Shown here one piece after another: positions 11,880 to 20,881 of a stretch of 64,000 nucleotides of DNA; the first letter of the stretch is position 1; every line of letters starts with the position of its first letter. The stretch comes from Zopfochytrium polystomum (taxonomy: Eukaryota > Chytridiomycota > Chytridiomycetes > Chytridiales > Chytridiaceae). The notes below the pieces were generated by a model. It was not told the origin of the DNA. It did no database searches and worked only from the letters and a program-made list of their open reading frames with translations. A program made the position numbers and the translations under genes. Where the stretch lies: positions 248,001 to 312,000 of the forward strand of contig JAIVFJ010000016.1 in the NCBI GenBank assembly GCA_025765615.1. Reading direction: 5' to 3'.

Positions 11880-12949
11880 CTGGGTTGGAGGAGAGTCGGT
11901 AAACAGGAAGAGGGTAAGGCAGGATCAATGTGTTCGTGTGCGTCTGTGTGTGCGTGTGTGCGTGTAATGTGTGATCTTTTCTGCTCGCTCCGAGTCCAGC
12001 CCCAGCGGAAAATTAGCAGATGCCCTGCACAGGTCAGTGGTGCGGTGGAACGCGCCAAGTTTCCGAAACAGCGGGGGCGGTCGAGATGAGAACGGGGGAT
12101 GAATAATGGGGTTGACAACTGATGGAAGGAGGGGCCGACAAAGACGTAGGAAGAAGTCCCGTCCCAAAACCGGGCGACTCGATGTGAGAAAGGAGGGGCC
12201 GGGAGGAGAAGGAGGCGTGAGGGCGGCGTGAAGGGGGTCGACGGATCTGTCGGAGGTTGAAAACGGGGGGATGTTCACCCATATGGACCGACCGACCAAT
12301 TGCAATGCTGGAGAAGAAAAAAAAGGAAGTCACAAAACGCTTACGCTGACTTGTCACAATTTGTCACAATTTCAAGGAATCTCCGCCTCCGTCCACCTCC
12401 TCATTTCGGCGTGCACGAATCAGAAACACGAAGGGGCTAATCTGCTATCTGCGGAACTCCACCATTGAAGAAGCTCGTCGCAGCCGGGCCGTGGACACTC
12501 TCAAAGTGTCGAGTTCCTCTGTCAGCGAGGTATTATTTAATGTGCTTCATTTGTGTAATAGACAGGCTGCAAGCAGCCCAAGCACTCCAATCAATGAAGG
12601 CGAGCAAAGCTCACCCACGCGCAATCACTGAACACTCGTGCTTACAACATAAACACACGATTCACAGATGGCGTCGCTTCAGCCCACACGGACTGTTTCC
12701 GCCTAAACTCGCTCAAATGTTGCAGTACAGGCATGAAACTTGGCCCAGTTACTCTCTGGGAAAACTGGGAGGAAAAAAAAAAAAAGAACAGGCCCGTCCG
12801 CCCGAAGTAAGAAAAGAAGAAAAAGCGTCTGGGAATCATGAGCCACACCCCACCGGAAAAGGGAAATGCGGAAAACACCCGACACAAACACAGACACACA
12901 AGGCAGAGTGACAAAAGCGGAAATCCGCCCACCGGGCCTTGGATCCAAG
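11880..12949. other. Intergenic upstream of 7TM copy A
   Basis: Should hold the missing first exon and promoter of copy A on the - strand. Contains a (GT/GTGC)-rich stretch near 11,933-11,965 and an A14-like run near 12,772. No gene recognised. Confidence 0.4.
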
Positions 12950-14608
12950 GAAGCGGCCCACGCTTCCACACCACGCATTGTCGCATCTGCTTTAAGATAT
13001 TCCAAGTGTGCTCAATTGAATTTATGTCAGGGGACTGAAAGGGCCGCTGAAGAACACGAAATCCATTGCTGTTGAGCCATTCCCTCGTGTATTTGGCAGT
13101 GTGCTTTGGGTCATTGTCCTGCTGAAATATGACATCCTGGATTTCAAGGCCACCCTCATCAAGGCTGGGGATGAGATTTTTCTCCAGTAGTCACATATTG
13201 CTCCGAGTTCATTGTGCCTTTGATGAATGCAAACTGCAAGACACCAGACCATGTAATGGTGTGAGACTAGACTCACTCCTTTAGCCCTGGGATCTGGGCC
13301 CAAGAGTGAGGGAAAGCAAATAATAGGCTAAAACTAACTTTATTGGGCTGTTGTCTAGGGGGTGTTTCAACCCTACTACTTGCCTAGTCCACGAAGTATC
13401 CCTACTGATCTGTCTAACAGGGACTCAAACACAAAGAATGAACATTCAGAGGGACAATCCTCTGAGGGATCGGTGCCCACCGATTACTCGCGTGGTCGCG
13501 GGGTGATGCAAGGGGAAATGGAAGGGCACTCCTGAGGGCGCAACACAACCACATAATAAAGAGAGAGAAGAGGGAAACAGGGGTTTTTATCTCAGGAACC
13601 TAATCTCAAATACAACAGGAGCGGTTAATAGCAACAGGACAGACAGGGCACGACCTAGCGCCCCTTGTTGCAGACGGCGCTGCAGGAGCCCTCGTCGTCA
13701 CCAGTGATGGGGGGGAGAGAGAGAAGGGAGTCGACTATGTAGGGGTCGGAAGGTCGCCAGCAGGGAACTTGCACGCAGAAACACCTGCGATCGTCTAAGT
13801 CCCCCCAACCCTATGCGTGCATGTACAAGTGCTGAAAATACATAATAAATTAAGCAGGCATGGGGTACAGCCTGTCAGGCACCCCCTCCCTAGGCAGACA
13901 GGCAGTCTCGGTTAGTCACTGAAAAAGAAAAATTTAATGAGAAAACCCTGGCGCAACAGAAACTGTTAAGACAAAAGTAGTAAAAGCAGGCCCAATAATA
14001 AAGACAGGCAAGCTGCAAATGCACTTTGATTACGCCTTGGAAACTAAAGACCCAGGAATAATAGGGATCCTGATCCTTGCAGTTTTATGACAGGTGCACT
14101 TGTTTTTGCAAATAAAATCCCTAGACTTTATCACTGAGACCTCGTTGTTGTCTCACAATGGAACCCCAAACCATTTGAAATCCGCTGTGTAATTTTTTCG
14201 TTGGTTGGATGTGCTGTTCTTGCAGTGGTGTTCCAGGAACTCTCCAAGAATATGTCATGCTCCCTCCATATTGATCTTTGACTCATCTGACCAAATGGCG
14301 AGTTTGAAGTCCTCAACTGTCCAGCTTTGGTACTGAACAGCAAACTTGAGTCAGGTGTTCTTGTGTTTTGGTGTGAGAGCCGGCTTTTTTTTTTTGTAAC
14401 CTTTTGAGACCAACCCCTCAGAGTGATTGCCTGACTGTCTCACCAGTGTCTTGTTCATGACTTTGGGCCAGCTGCACTGCAGTTTTGGCCTCTCCTGATG
14501 TGATCTGCCACACAAATCATCGTTTTTGTGGAGATGTGAGCTTGCTTGGGCGGCCAGGGGGGATGTTTTAGATGTCTGGGCGTTCCGCTGTGTAAATGCA
14601 GGCAACAG
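12950..14608 (-). pseudogene. Degenerate Tc1-like (DD34E) transposase, interrupted
   Basis: On the - strand, pieces of one transposase appear in order but in shifting frames. 14,600-14,340 has a paired-type DNA-binding region (GRPSKLTSPQKR and KKKPALTPKHKN). 14,330-14,140 has WTVEDFKLAIWSDESK and FQMVWGSI. 13,265-12,960 has FIKGTMNSEQYV, VIFQQDNDPKHTAKYTREW and DINSIEHTW. The catalytic Asp (WSDES), Asp (QQDND) and Glu (IEHTW) are all visible. The last two are separated by 34 residues, as in Tc1-like enzymes. Stops and frameshifts make it dead. The terminal inverted repeats were not located. An approximately 850-bp insertion splits the region after MVWG, and the LTR element abuts the upstream side. 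Confidence 0.8.
13274..14120. mobile_element. Insertion of unknown type inside the Tc1-like transposase
   Basis: Separates two adjacent transposase segments. It is bounded by CTAGACT at 13267-13273 and at 14121-14127, a possible 7-bp target duplication. It has no coding capacity that I can recognise; it contains several short GA-rich and CpG-bearing stretches unlike its host transposon. It could be a solo LTR or a non-autonomous element. Confidence 0.45.
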
Positions 14609-14613
14609 TACAA

Positions 14614-14966
14614 TGTCAGGAACAGGGCAGGACAGGACAAGGCAGACAAGGAACTGAGAGGAGTGATGATTGTATTGGAAACAATAATTCACTTGAGGGA
14701 TGGGACAGGTCCCCCATCCCCCTTTTATACCTTTTGAGAGTGTTCCTTGTCAAGACTCCAAGAAAGTTCCAGAAAGAGCAATTAGTAATACAATGATACC
14801 AATGATACCAATGACAACAAGACAAGTCAGGAAAGCAAAGAAGGTTCCAGAAGGTTCCACAAGGTTCCATGAAGGAATGTTCTAGAAGGTTCCAGAAGGC
14901 TGCAGAAGGTTCCATGAAGGAATGTTCTAGAAGGTTCCAGAGGTTTCCAGAGGGTGATTCATAACA
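14614..14966 (-). repeat. 3' LTR of the chromovirus
   Basis: 353 bp, identical to the copy at 19478-19830. In element orientation it carries U3 with GAA/TTC arrays, a TATA box and a short R-U5. Confidence 0.95.
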
Positions 14967-14981
14967 TCATCTCCCCCTTTT
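14967..14981 (-). other. Polypurine tract next to the 3' LTR
   Basis: On the - strand AAAAGGGGGAGATGA directly precedes the TGTTATG start of the 3' LTR, the normal place for plus-strand priming. Confidence 0.8.
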
Positions 14982-17900
14982 AGGCCTCTTCTGCAACTTG
15001 GTGGGGTACCTGGTCTTAAACTCGAGCAGAAGGTCTTGGCAGTGAGTGAGGTTTGACTCAGGCTCCCAGGTGTTGTCAGCATCTGAGTAACCTCTCCACT
15101 TAACAAGGAACTTGAGTGTTCTTCCAAACCACTTGGCATCCAAGATTTGTTCAACCTCAAATTCCTCTTCACCTTCTACCTCAACTGGAGGAGGAGGAGG
15201 AACAACTCTGCCTGGAATGGAATTGGCCACAAACTTCTCTAAAAGGCTGACATGGAAAACTGGGTGGATCTTCATGGATGCAGGGAGATCCAGCTTGAAG
15301 GTGACTGGATTGATTTGCTCCAAGATCTTGAAAGGTCCCAACTTGAGGTTGTCTAGCTTGGGACTTGGTCTTTTGGTCTGCAAGTTCTTCCTCAGAAGCC
15401 AAACTTGCTGACCCACAGCAAGGTCATGGTCCATTCTGTGAGTGTTGGCAAATCTTGAGGCATCTTCTTGGGCTTGCTTCAGGGTGGAGTCCAGGAAGGA
15501 GTTGATGATCTTAAGCTTATGTAAGTGTGAAGCCGCAGCAGGAGCCTGGACATTGGATAGGGTCTCTTGTCCCAGAAGATCTCCTCTTGGATTGAAGCCA
15601 TAGGTTGCAAAGAAAGGAGATAGCTGGGTGCTTGAGTGGAGAGAATTGTTGAGAGCAAATTCTGCCAGTGGAAGGAGGGTGGGCCAATCATCCTGTTGAT
15701 AGCTGACATAGCACCTCAAATACTGCTCCAGAGTCTGGTTTGTTCTTTCTGTTTGTCCATCAGTCTGAGGGTGATAAGCAGTTGACAGTTGAGACTTGAT
15801 TCCAAGGGCTGCTGTGAGTGCTTTCCAAAATTGAGATCTGAACTGAGGTCCTCTGTCACTGATGATTGACTGAGGCAGCCCATGGAGCCTGAATATGTGC
15901 TGCAAAAACAGGTCTGCTGTTCCTTGTGCATCTATATTCTCAGTGCAGGGGATGAAATGGGCCAACTTTGTCCTTCTGCAGATGACAACAAGGATAGAGT
16001 CAAATCCATGGGATGGGGGCAGTTTCACAATGAAGTCCATGGATATTGATGACCAAGGGCTGATGGCAATTGGGAGGGGCTCCAGAAGTCCATAGGGCTT
16101 GTGTCTGCTGGATTTGTTTCTTTGACAGGTTTCACAGCTGCTGACATAGTTCTTGATGTACTTCCTCATGCCTGGCCAGTAGAAGTCTCTGGAAACAAGC
16201 TCATATGTCTTGTGCTCTCCTGGGTGTCCAGCTGTTGCTGCATCATGCCTTGTCTTGAGTATCTCAAGTTTTTCCTCTTCTTGGCTGATTTGAATCTTGT
16301 GAGGCTTGGGGTCCTTGGAAATAGCATGGGCCCACACACTGTCAGGAAGCAATGAAAGGTGTGTCTTGGATGGTGGGGTGAAACCATCTCCCCCTTCAGG
16401 TGCAAGGTCTGTTCTTCTTGACAGGGCATCAGCCACAGTGTTAAGGTGGCCAGGAGAATAGCACAGCTTAAAGTCATACTCAGAGAGCAGTTCAGCCCAC
16501 CTGGCATGCCTCTGCTTGAGCAACCTCCTTGCCCTGAAGAAGGTGAGGTTCTTGTGATCAGAATAGACAGAGATGCCTTTAGAACCAGCCAAGTAGTGTC
16601 TCCAGAATTTGAATGCTTCCACAATTGCAAGCAACTCCTTGTCATGGACTGTGTAGTTACACTCAGCACTGTTCAGCTTCCTGGAGTAATATGCCACTGG
16701 GTGCAGAGGAGCAGAGGGGTCCTGAGAGCTTGGCTGGGACAGAACAGCGCCAAGGGCATAGTCTGAGGCATCAGTTTCCAAGGTGAAGGGAAGCAAGGGA
16801 TCCACATGCTTAAGGAGTGGTGCACTTGTGGTTGCTGTCTTAAGAGCTAGCCAGGCTTGCTCTGCTGCTGGGGTCCATTCAAACTTGGTGGTCTTCTTGG
16901 TGAGATCAGTGAGAGGTTTGGCTATGGCAGAATAGTTGGCAATGAAGGTTCTGTAGAAGTTGCAAAATCCAAGGAAGCTTTGAACATCCTTGATGGAATT
17001 TGGAGCCTTCCATTCAAGAATAGTTTGGATCTTGTCTGGTGCCATGGAGATCCCTTTGTCAGACACAATGAACCCCAAAAACTCAATGGAGGTCTTGTGG
17101 AATTCACACTTCTCCAGCTTTGCATAGAGGTGATGCTGTCTGAGTCTCTCCAAGACAGTCTTGACATGTCCCATATGGCTTGCAGTGTCAGATGAAAATA
17201 CCAGGATATCATCCAGGTAGACAATGACAAAAAGGTCCAGAATATCCCTGAAGATGTCATTCATCATGCCTTGGAAAATAGCTGGAGCATTGGTAAGTCC
17301 AAAGGGCATGACAAGTACTCAAAGTGACCGTATTTGCATCTGAAGGCAGTCTTCCATTGATCCTGGGGCTTAATTCTGACCAAATTGTAGGCACCTCTGA
17401 GGTCAATCTTGGAAAATATCCTTGCATGGCTCAGTTTGTCCAGTAATTCAGAGATGAGAGGCAGTGGATAGCGGTTCTTGACTGTCATCTCATTGAGATC
17501 TCTGTAGTCCACACAGGGTCTCAGTCCCCCATCCTTCTTCTTGACAAAAAAGATGGGAGCTCCAGCTGGTGACTTGGAAGGTTGGATGAATCCCTTGTTC
17601 AGCATTTCTTCAATGTATTCTTGGAGGGCCTTGGCTTCTGGTGGAGAGAGGTGGTACAGTGGCTTGAAAGGTGGGCTGCAAGTTTCATCCTTGAGTGGGA
17701 TTTCACAGTCATAAGGCCTCTGAGCTGGTAGCAGGTCTGCCTTGGTCTTGGAAAACACATCAGCATAAGGGAGATATTCTTTTGGTAGCTTGGATGCCAG
17801 CAAAAGGTCTGATGGGTCCAGGTTGTCGTGCTCCTCAGCAGTGGGGCTTGAATTCTTGACTGGGAACTGTGATTCTTGAATCTTTGACTGTGGGTTCTGT

Positions 17901-18598
17901 GAACAAGAGTCATGGCCATGACTGTGAGCTCTATGAGCTCTACTTGAATCTTGACTGTGAACTGTGAACTGTGGAACTTGAGTCTTGGCTGGCTGTGAAT
18001 CTTGAATCAAGGGCTTGAGAGCATGAGACTTGGGGGCTTGACTTGAGTTTTGGGTGACTGTTCCGATTGGTGGAGGTTGGACTTGACCAGTGACCCAATC
18101 AATGGCAGGGTTCTGGGCTTGCAGCCATGGTAATCCCAGGATGACAGAGAATGTGGGTGAGCCAAGATCCAATACTTCCAGATTGACCATGGATGGTGGA
18201 AAGTCTTGGATGTGGAGGTTTAGCTTGGTTTCATGGCTGATTTCCTTGAACAGAGCATGATTGGCAAAGTGGACCTTGAGGGGTGTGGATTTCTTGATCG
18301 TAGGAATGGCACAAGACTTGGCAAGGGTGGCATCAATGATGTTGCAGGATGATCCAGAGTCTATAAGGGCCTTGGTTGTGATGGTTGACTTGGGTGAGAG
18401 TTGAATCTTGACATCCATGGTGAGTTGGTGGGGCTTGGAATCTGAGGTGTTTGTGGTGCTGGTGGTGGTGATGAAACAGGGGCAGCTTGGAGGAGGGTCC
18501 AGGGAATTGCCCCTCAGTGAGCCTGGACCTGGGAGTTTGGGTGCTTCTTCCTTGGGCAGTCCTTGACAGCATGCTCCTTGGAGCCACAGTAGAAACAC
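14967..18598 (-). CDS. pol: Chromovirus pol polyprotein (frame broken once)
   Basis: Two overlapping frames make up pol. 18598-17264 holds the protease (ALIDSGSS) and the start of the reverse transcriptase (FVKKKDGGLRPCVDYRDLN). 17309-14967 continues with MPFGLTNAPA, the catalytic YLDDIL, RNase H (TDASDYALGA), the integrase HHCC zinc finger (ending CETCQRN), the D,D-35-E core (MDFIVKLP, SDRGPQF) and a C-terminal chromodomain (FLVKWRGY, NTWEPE). The two frames meet at about 17,310, within the reverse transcriptase just before MPFGL; one base appears to be missing there relative to the family. Pol has no ATG of its own at its start and is predicted to be reached by -1 frameshifting from gag. 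Confidence 0.9.
18496..18541 (-). promoter_or_regulatory. Predicted -1 ribosomal frameshift signal between gag and pol
   Basis: On the - strand the heptamer C CCA AAC (18535-18541) lies in the gag frame exactly as X XXY YYZ. A 5-nt spacer follows (18530-18534), then a perfect 8-bp stem GGTCCAGG/CCTGGACC (18522-18529 with 18496-18503) closing an 18-nt loop. Moving back one base leads straight into the pol frame (KLPGPGS). This matches the retroviral -1 signal in all parts. Confidence 0.8.
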
Positions 18599-19437
18599 AG
18601 TCCCTGCTGGGCCCTCCTTGTTTTCTCCTCTTGGCTCAGAGGACCCTTAGGAAGTGTCTCAACTGCATCCACTTGCATGGGTTCAGGAACTGTAAGAGCT
18701 TGAGGGACTGGGGTAGGTCTTGATGTAGTTCCTACTTGTCTTTGCTTCAGCCTCTTGGAGTAGAGTCTGTTGTCAATCTTGATGGCAAGGAGAATGTACT
18801 CTTCCAAGGTCTCAGGGATGTGCAGAGACTGGGAGAGCATGTCTTGGATGGACTCATGGAGACCATCATGGTACAGCTCCATCAGAGCTGCATCATTGTA
18901 TCCAGAGTCTCTGGCTAGTTGCTTGAATTGGTTGGTGTAGGCCACACAAGATTGCTTTCCTTGCTTGATATGCTTGAGCTTGGATCTTGCTGTCCAAGAT
19001 GCGTAGGGGTCACCAAAGGTAGCTTCCAGCCCCTCCCAGAGCTCTTGCAGGGTGGTGGGTGTGCTTGGGAGAGATCTGTACCATGATTGAGCTTGACCAG
19101 ACAGGAGGGTGCTTGTGAAAAGAACCTTGACTTGCTCACTTGGAAATCTTGAAGGTTGGAGAAGGATGACATTCTCCACAGTGGCCATGAAGTTCCTAAG
19201 GTCTTTGGCCAGCCCAGTGAACTTGTCAGGGCTGGGAACCTTGGGCTCTCTTGCTTGGTTGGCTTGAGGCAGGGGAAGAGCTTGATGTTCTTGTTGGTGA
19301 AGTTGTTGTTGAAGCTGGTGCTGCTGGTGAAGGACTTGTTCTTGAAGTTGGTGTGTCTGTCTTGAGAGGGCTTGTAATTGGTCCATCAAGGCTTGGAAGG
19401 CAGTTGCATCAGGGAAGGTGTTGTTTGGGTCAGACAT
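18514..19437 (-). CDS. gag: Chromovirus Gag with CCHC zinc knuckle
   Basis: 308 codons from ATG at 19437. A Gln-rich coiled coil (residues about 17-55) is followed by a retrotransposon Gag capsid-like region (FTGLAKDLRNFMATVEN, LSGQAQSWYRSL) and a single zinc knuckle CFYCGSKEHAVKDC near the C-terminus. Gag forms the virus-like particle and binds RNA. The stop at 18514 lies about 20 nt beyond a -1 slippery heptamer, and the pol frame overlaps the last 85 nt. Confidence 0.9.
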   Translation of the reverse strand: MSDPNNTFPDATAFQALMDQLQALSRQTHQLQEQVLHQQHQLQQQLHQQEHQALPLPQANQAREPKVPSPDKFTGLAKDLRNFMATVENVILLQPSRFPSEQVKVLFTSTLLSGQAQSWYRSLPSTPTTLQELWEGLEATFGDPYASWTARSKLKHIKQGKQSCVAYTNQFKQLARDSGYNDAALMELYHDGLHESIQDMLSQSLHIPETLEEYILLAIKIDNRLYSKRLKQRQVGTTSRPTPVPQALTVPEPMQVDAVETLPKGPLSQEEKTRRAQQGLCFYCGSKEHAVKDCPRKKHPNSQVQAH

Positions 19438-19464
19438 GATGGCAGAGAGTAGTGGGAGAGGGTG

Positions 19465-19475
19465 AAGTGAATTAT
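19465..19475 (-). other. Self-priming primer-binding site
   Basis: Two nucleotides inside the 5' LTR the - strand reads ATAATTCACTT, the exact 11-nt complement of AAGTGAATTAT in the LTR (19558-19548). No tRNA-type TGG follows the LTR. Established precedent: Tf1/sushi elements prime reverse transcription with the first 11 nt of their own mRNA. Confidence 0.75.
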
Positions 19476-19585
19476 GATGTCAGGAACAGGGCAGGACAGG
19501 ACAAGGCAGACAAGGAACTGAGAGGAGTGATGATTGTATTGGAAACAATAATTCACTTGAGGGATGGGACAGGTCCCCCATCCCC

Positions 19586-19593
19586 CTTTTATA
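19586..19593 (-). promoter_or_regulatory. LTR TATA box
   Basis: TATAAAAG on the - strand, 35 nt upstream of the self-complementary segment that begins at 19558, which would be the mRNA 5' end in the self-priming model. Confidence 0.75.
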
Positions 19594-19625
19594 CCTTTTG
19601 AGAGTGTTCCTTGTCAAGACTCCAA

Positions 19626-19801
19626 GAAAGTTCCAGAAAGAGCAATTAGTAATACAATGATACCAATGATACCAATGACAACAAGACAAGTCAGGAAAGC
19701 AAAGAAGGTTCCAGAAGGTTCCACAAGGTTCCATGAAGGAATGTTCTAGAAGGTTCCAGAAGGCTGCAGAAGGTTCCATGAAGGAATGTTCTAGAAGGTT
19801 C
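19626..19801 (-). promoter_or_regulatory. Heat-shock-element arrays in the LTR U3
   Basis: Alternating GAA and TTC at strict 5-bp spacing. 19626-19638 has three units, 19704-19721 four, 19739-19776 seven of eight positions, and 19784-19801 four. This is the binding pattern of heat-shock factor trimers. All lie 33-210 bp upstream of the TATA box in the element's orientation. The same arrays occur in the other LTR at 14762-14937. Confidence 0.75.
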
Positions 19802-19835
19802 CAGAGGTTTCCAGAGGGTGATTCATAACATACAA

Positions 19836-20881
19836 GCTCCAACCTTCACATTGGTGGCGACTTGGCAACTTGAGTGGCCTTGGTGGAGGAGGTTCAAAAT
19901 ATTGTTTTTTTCTTGTCAAATGGGATGGGTTTCATGCCTGTTTCTCTGGAGCAGTGTGAATCCAACGAAGTTGTTGGATCCTGCAGCAAACTCCTCTTTA
20001 CAACTGTGTTTGAAGTCCAGAAAAAGTTTGGTAGAAAACTTGGAAAATTGGAGATTGCGACCAAGGAGGACATTTTTCCATTAAGGACACACAAATTGTG
20101 CCAGTGGATGGATATTGCTTGGGTCGCCCAATCTGCTTCTGCAACAATCATGGCGCTTTCTAATTCACGCAACACATTCTCACACCAATTGGCTGCAAGT
20201 ACACCAAACCCTACGCAAAAACCTTCACTGTTGCTTTTGTGGGAGGTCGAATGGCGGAAGCATTGGGCGCAAATTTGCGAGCTGTCACACTGGTTGCCAA
20301 TGCTTCTTCCTCTTCGTCCAGGGCTTCTTGCTTACTACTGTTCACAGTTTTGCTCTCTCTCCCTCTCTCTCTCTCTCCTCTCACGTTGAAAAAAGGATTA
20401 ATCATTGCATGTTTGAGCCACACATTTTTCGCGGTTCGGATCCCCGAAAAGGAAAGTCCAATTTGAATGTGCCGTCAGCGAAAAAATCTGGCGGATGATG
20501 ATGCATTGTTCCGAGCGGATGTACTGTGCGGTCTGTCTGTCTCACCAGTCTCCCTGATCAATTGCCTGCCTGCCCTATATTTTTACCTTTGCAAAAAAAT
20601 CTAGTCTGCCTGCCTGTCTGTCTGTCTACCTACCTCTCTGCCTGTCTCAAAACATTCTTCTTGTCTGTCTGTCTGTCTGTCTGTCTGATTCTCGCTGTGT
20701 CACGCTTCAGCCCCTCCAAGCTCCGCCAATCGATCGGATCCGCCGTTGGCATCGGCGACTAGCTCTCAACTCACGCTGAGCTGAAGCCCCCCACCCCCAC
20801 CTCCGTCGGCGAGCGGCGGCTGGCACCTTCTACCTACCCCCACACTCGCTTCTTCTTTCTTCTTCACGACCCCCGCCCGCC
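19836..20881. other. Intergenic; microsatellites, no gene recognised
   Basis: Pyrimidine-rich (CTCT)n near 20,350-20,380, and TCTG/CCTG tetranucleotide runs at about 20,532-20,545 and 20,605-20,690. A 171-codon + frame at 19874-20389 resembles nothing known and has no clear coding bias. The sequence is probably the other flank of the DNA into which the LTR element jumped. Confidence 0.4.

Larger units (their letters stand above)
19478..19830 (-). repeat. 5' LTR of the chromovirus
   Basis: 353 bp. Promoter elements are listed separately. U5 is only about 80 nt if transcription starts at 19558. Confidence 0.95.
14609..19835 (-). mobile_element. Ty3/gypsy chromovirus with identical LTRs and 5-bp target duplication
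   Basis: A complete-ended element read on the - strand: 5' LTR 19478-19830, gag, a -1 shifted pol, and 3' LTR 14614-14966. Both LTRs are 353 bp, begin TGT and end ACA, and are identical on inspection. TACAA flanks both sides (14609-14613 and 19831-19835). The pol order is protease, reverse transcriptase, RNase H, integrase, chromodomain, which defines the Ty3/gypsy chromoviruses. The element is strikingly poor in CpG compared with the host genes around it. Identical LTRs mean recent insertion, yet pol has a one-base frame break. Confidence 0.95.

Noticed and set aside
17264..17320. Second programmed frameshift inside pol
   Set aside because: It falls inside the reverse transcriptase core, where no element uses recoding, and has no slippery heptamer with stem. 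A lost base is simpler.
19874..20389. 171-codon + frame next to the LTR element
   Set aside because: No domain, no coding bias and no homology to the Tc1 relic; likely chance.
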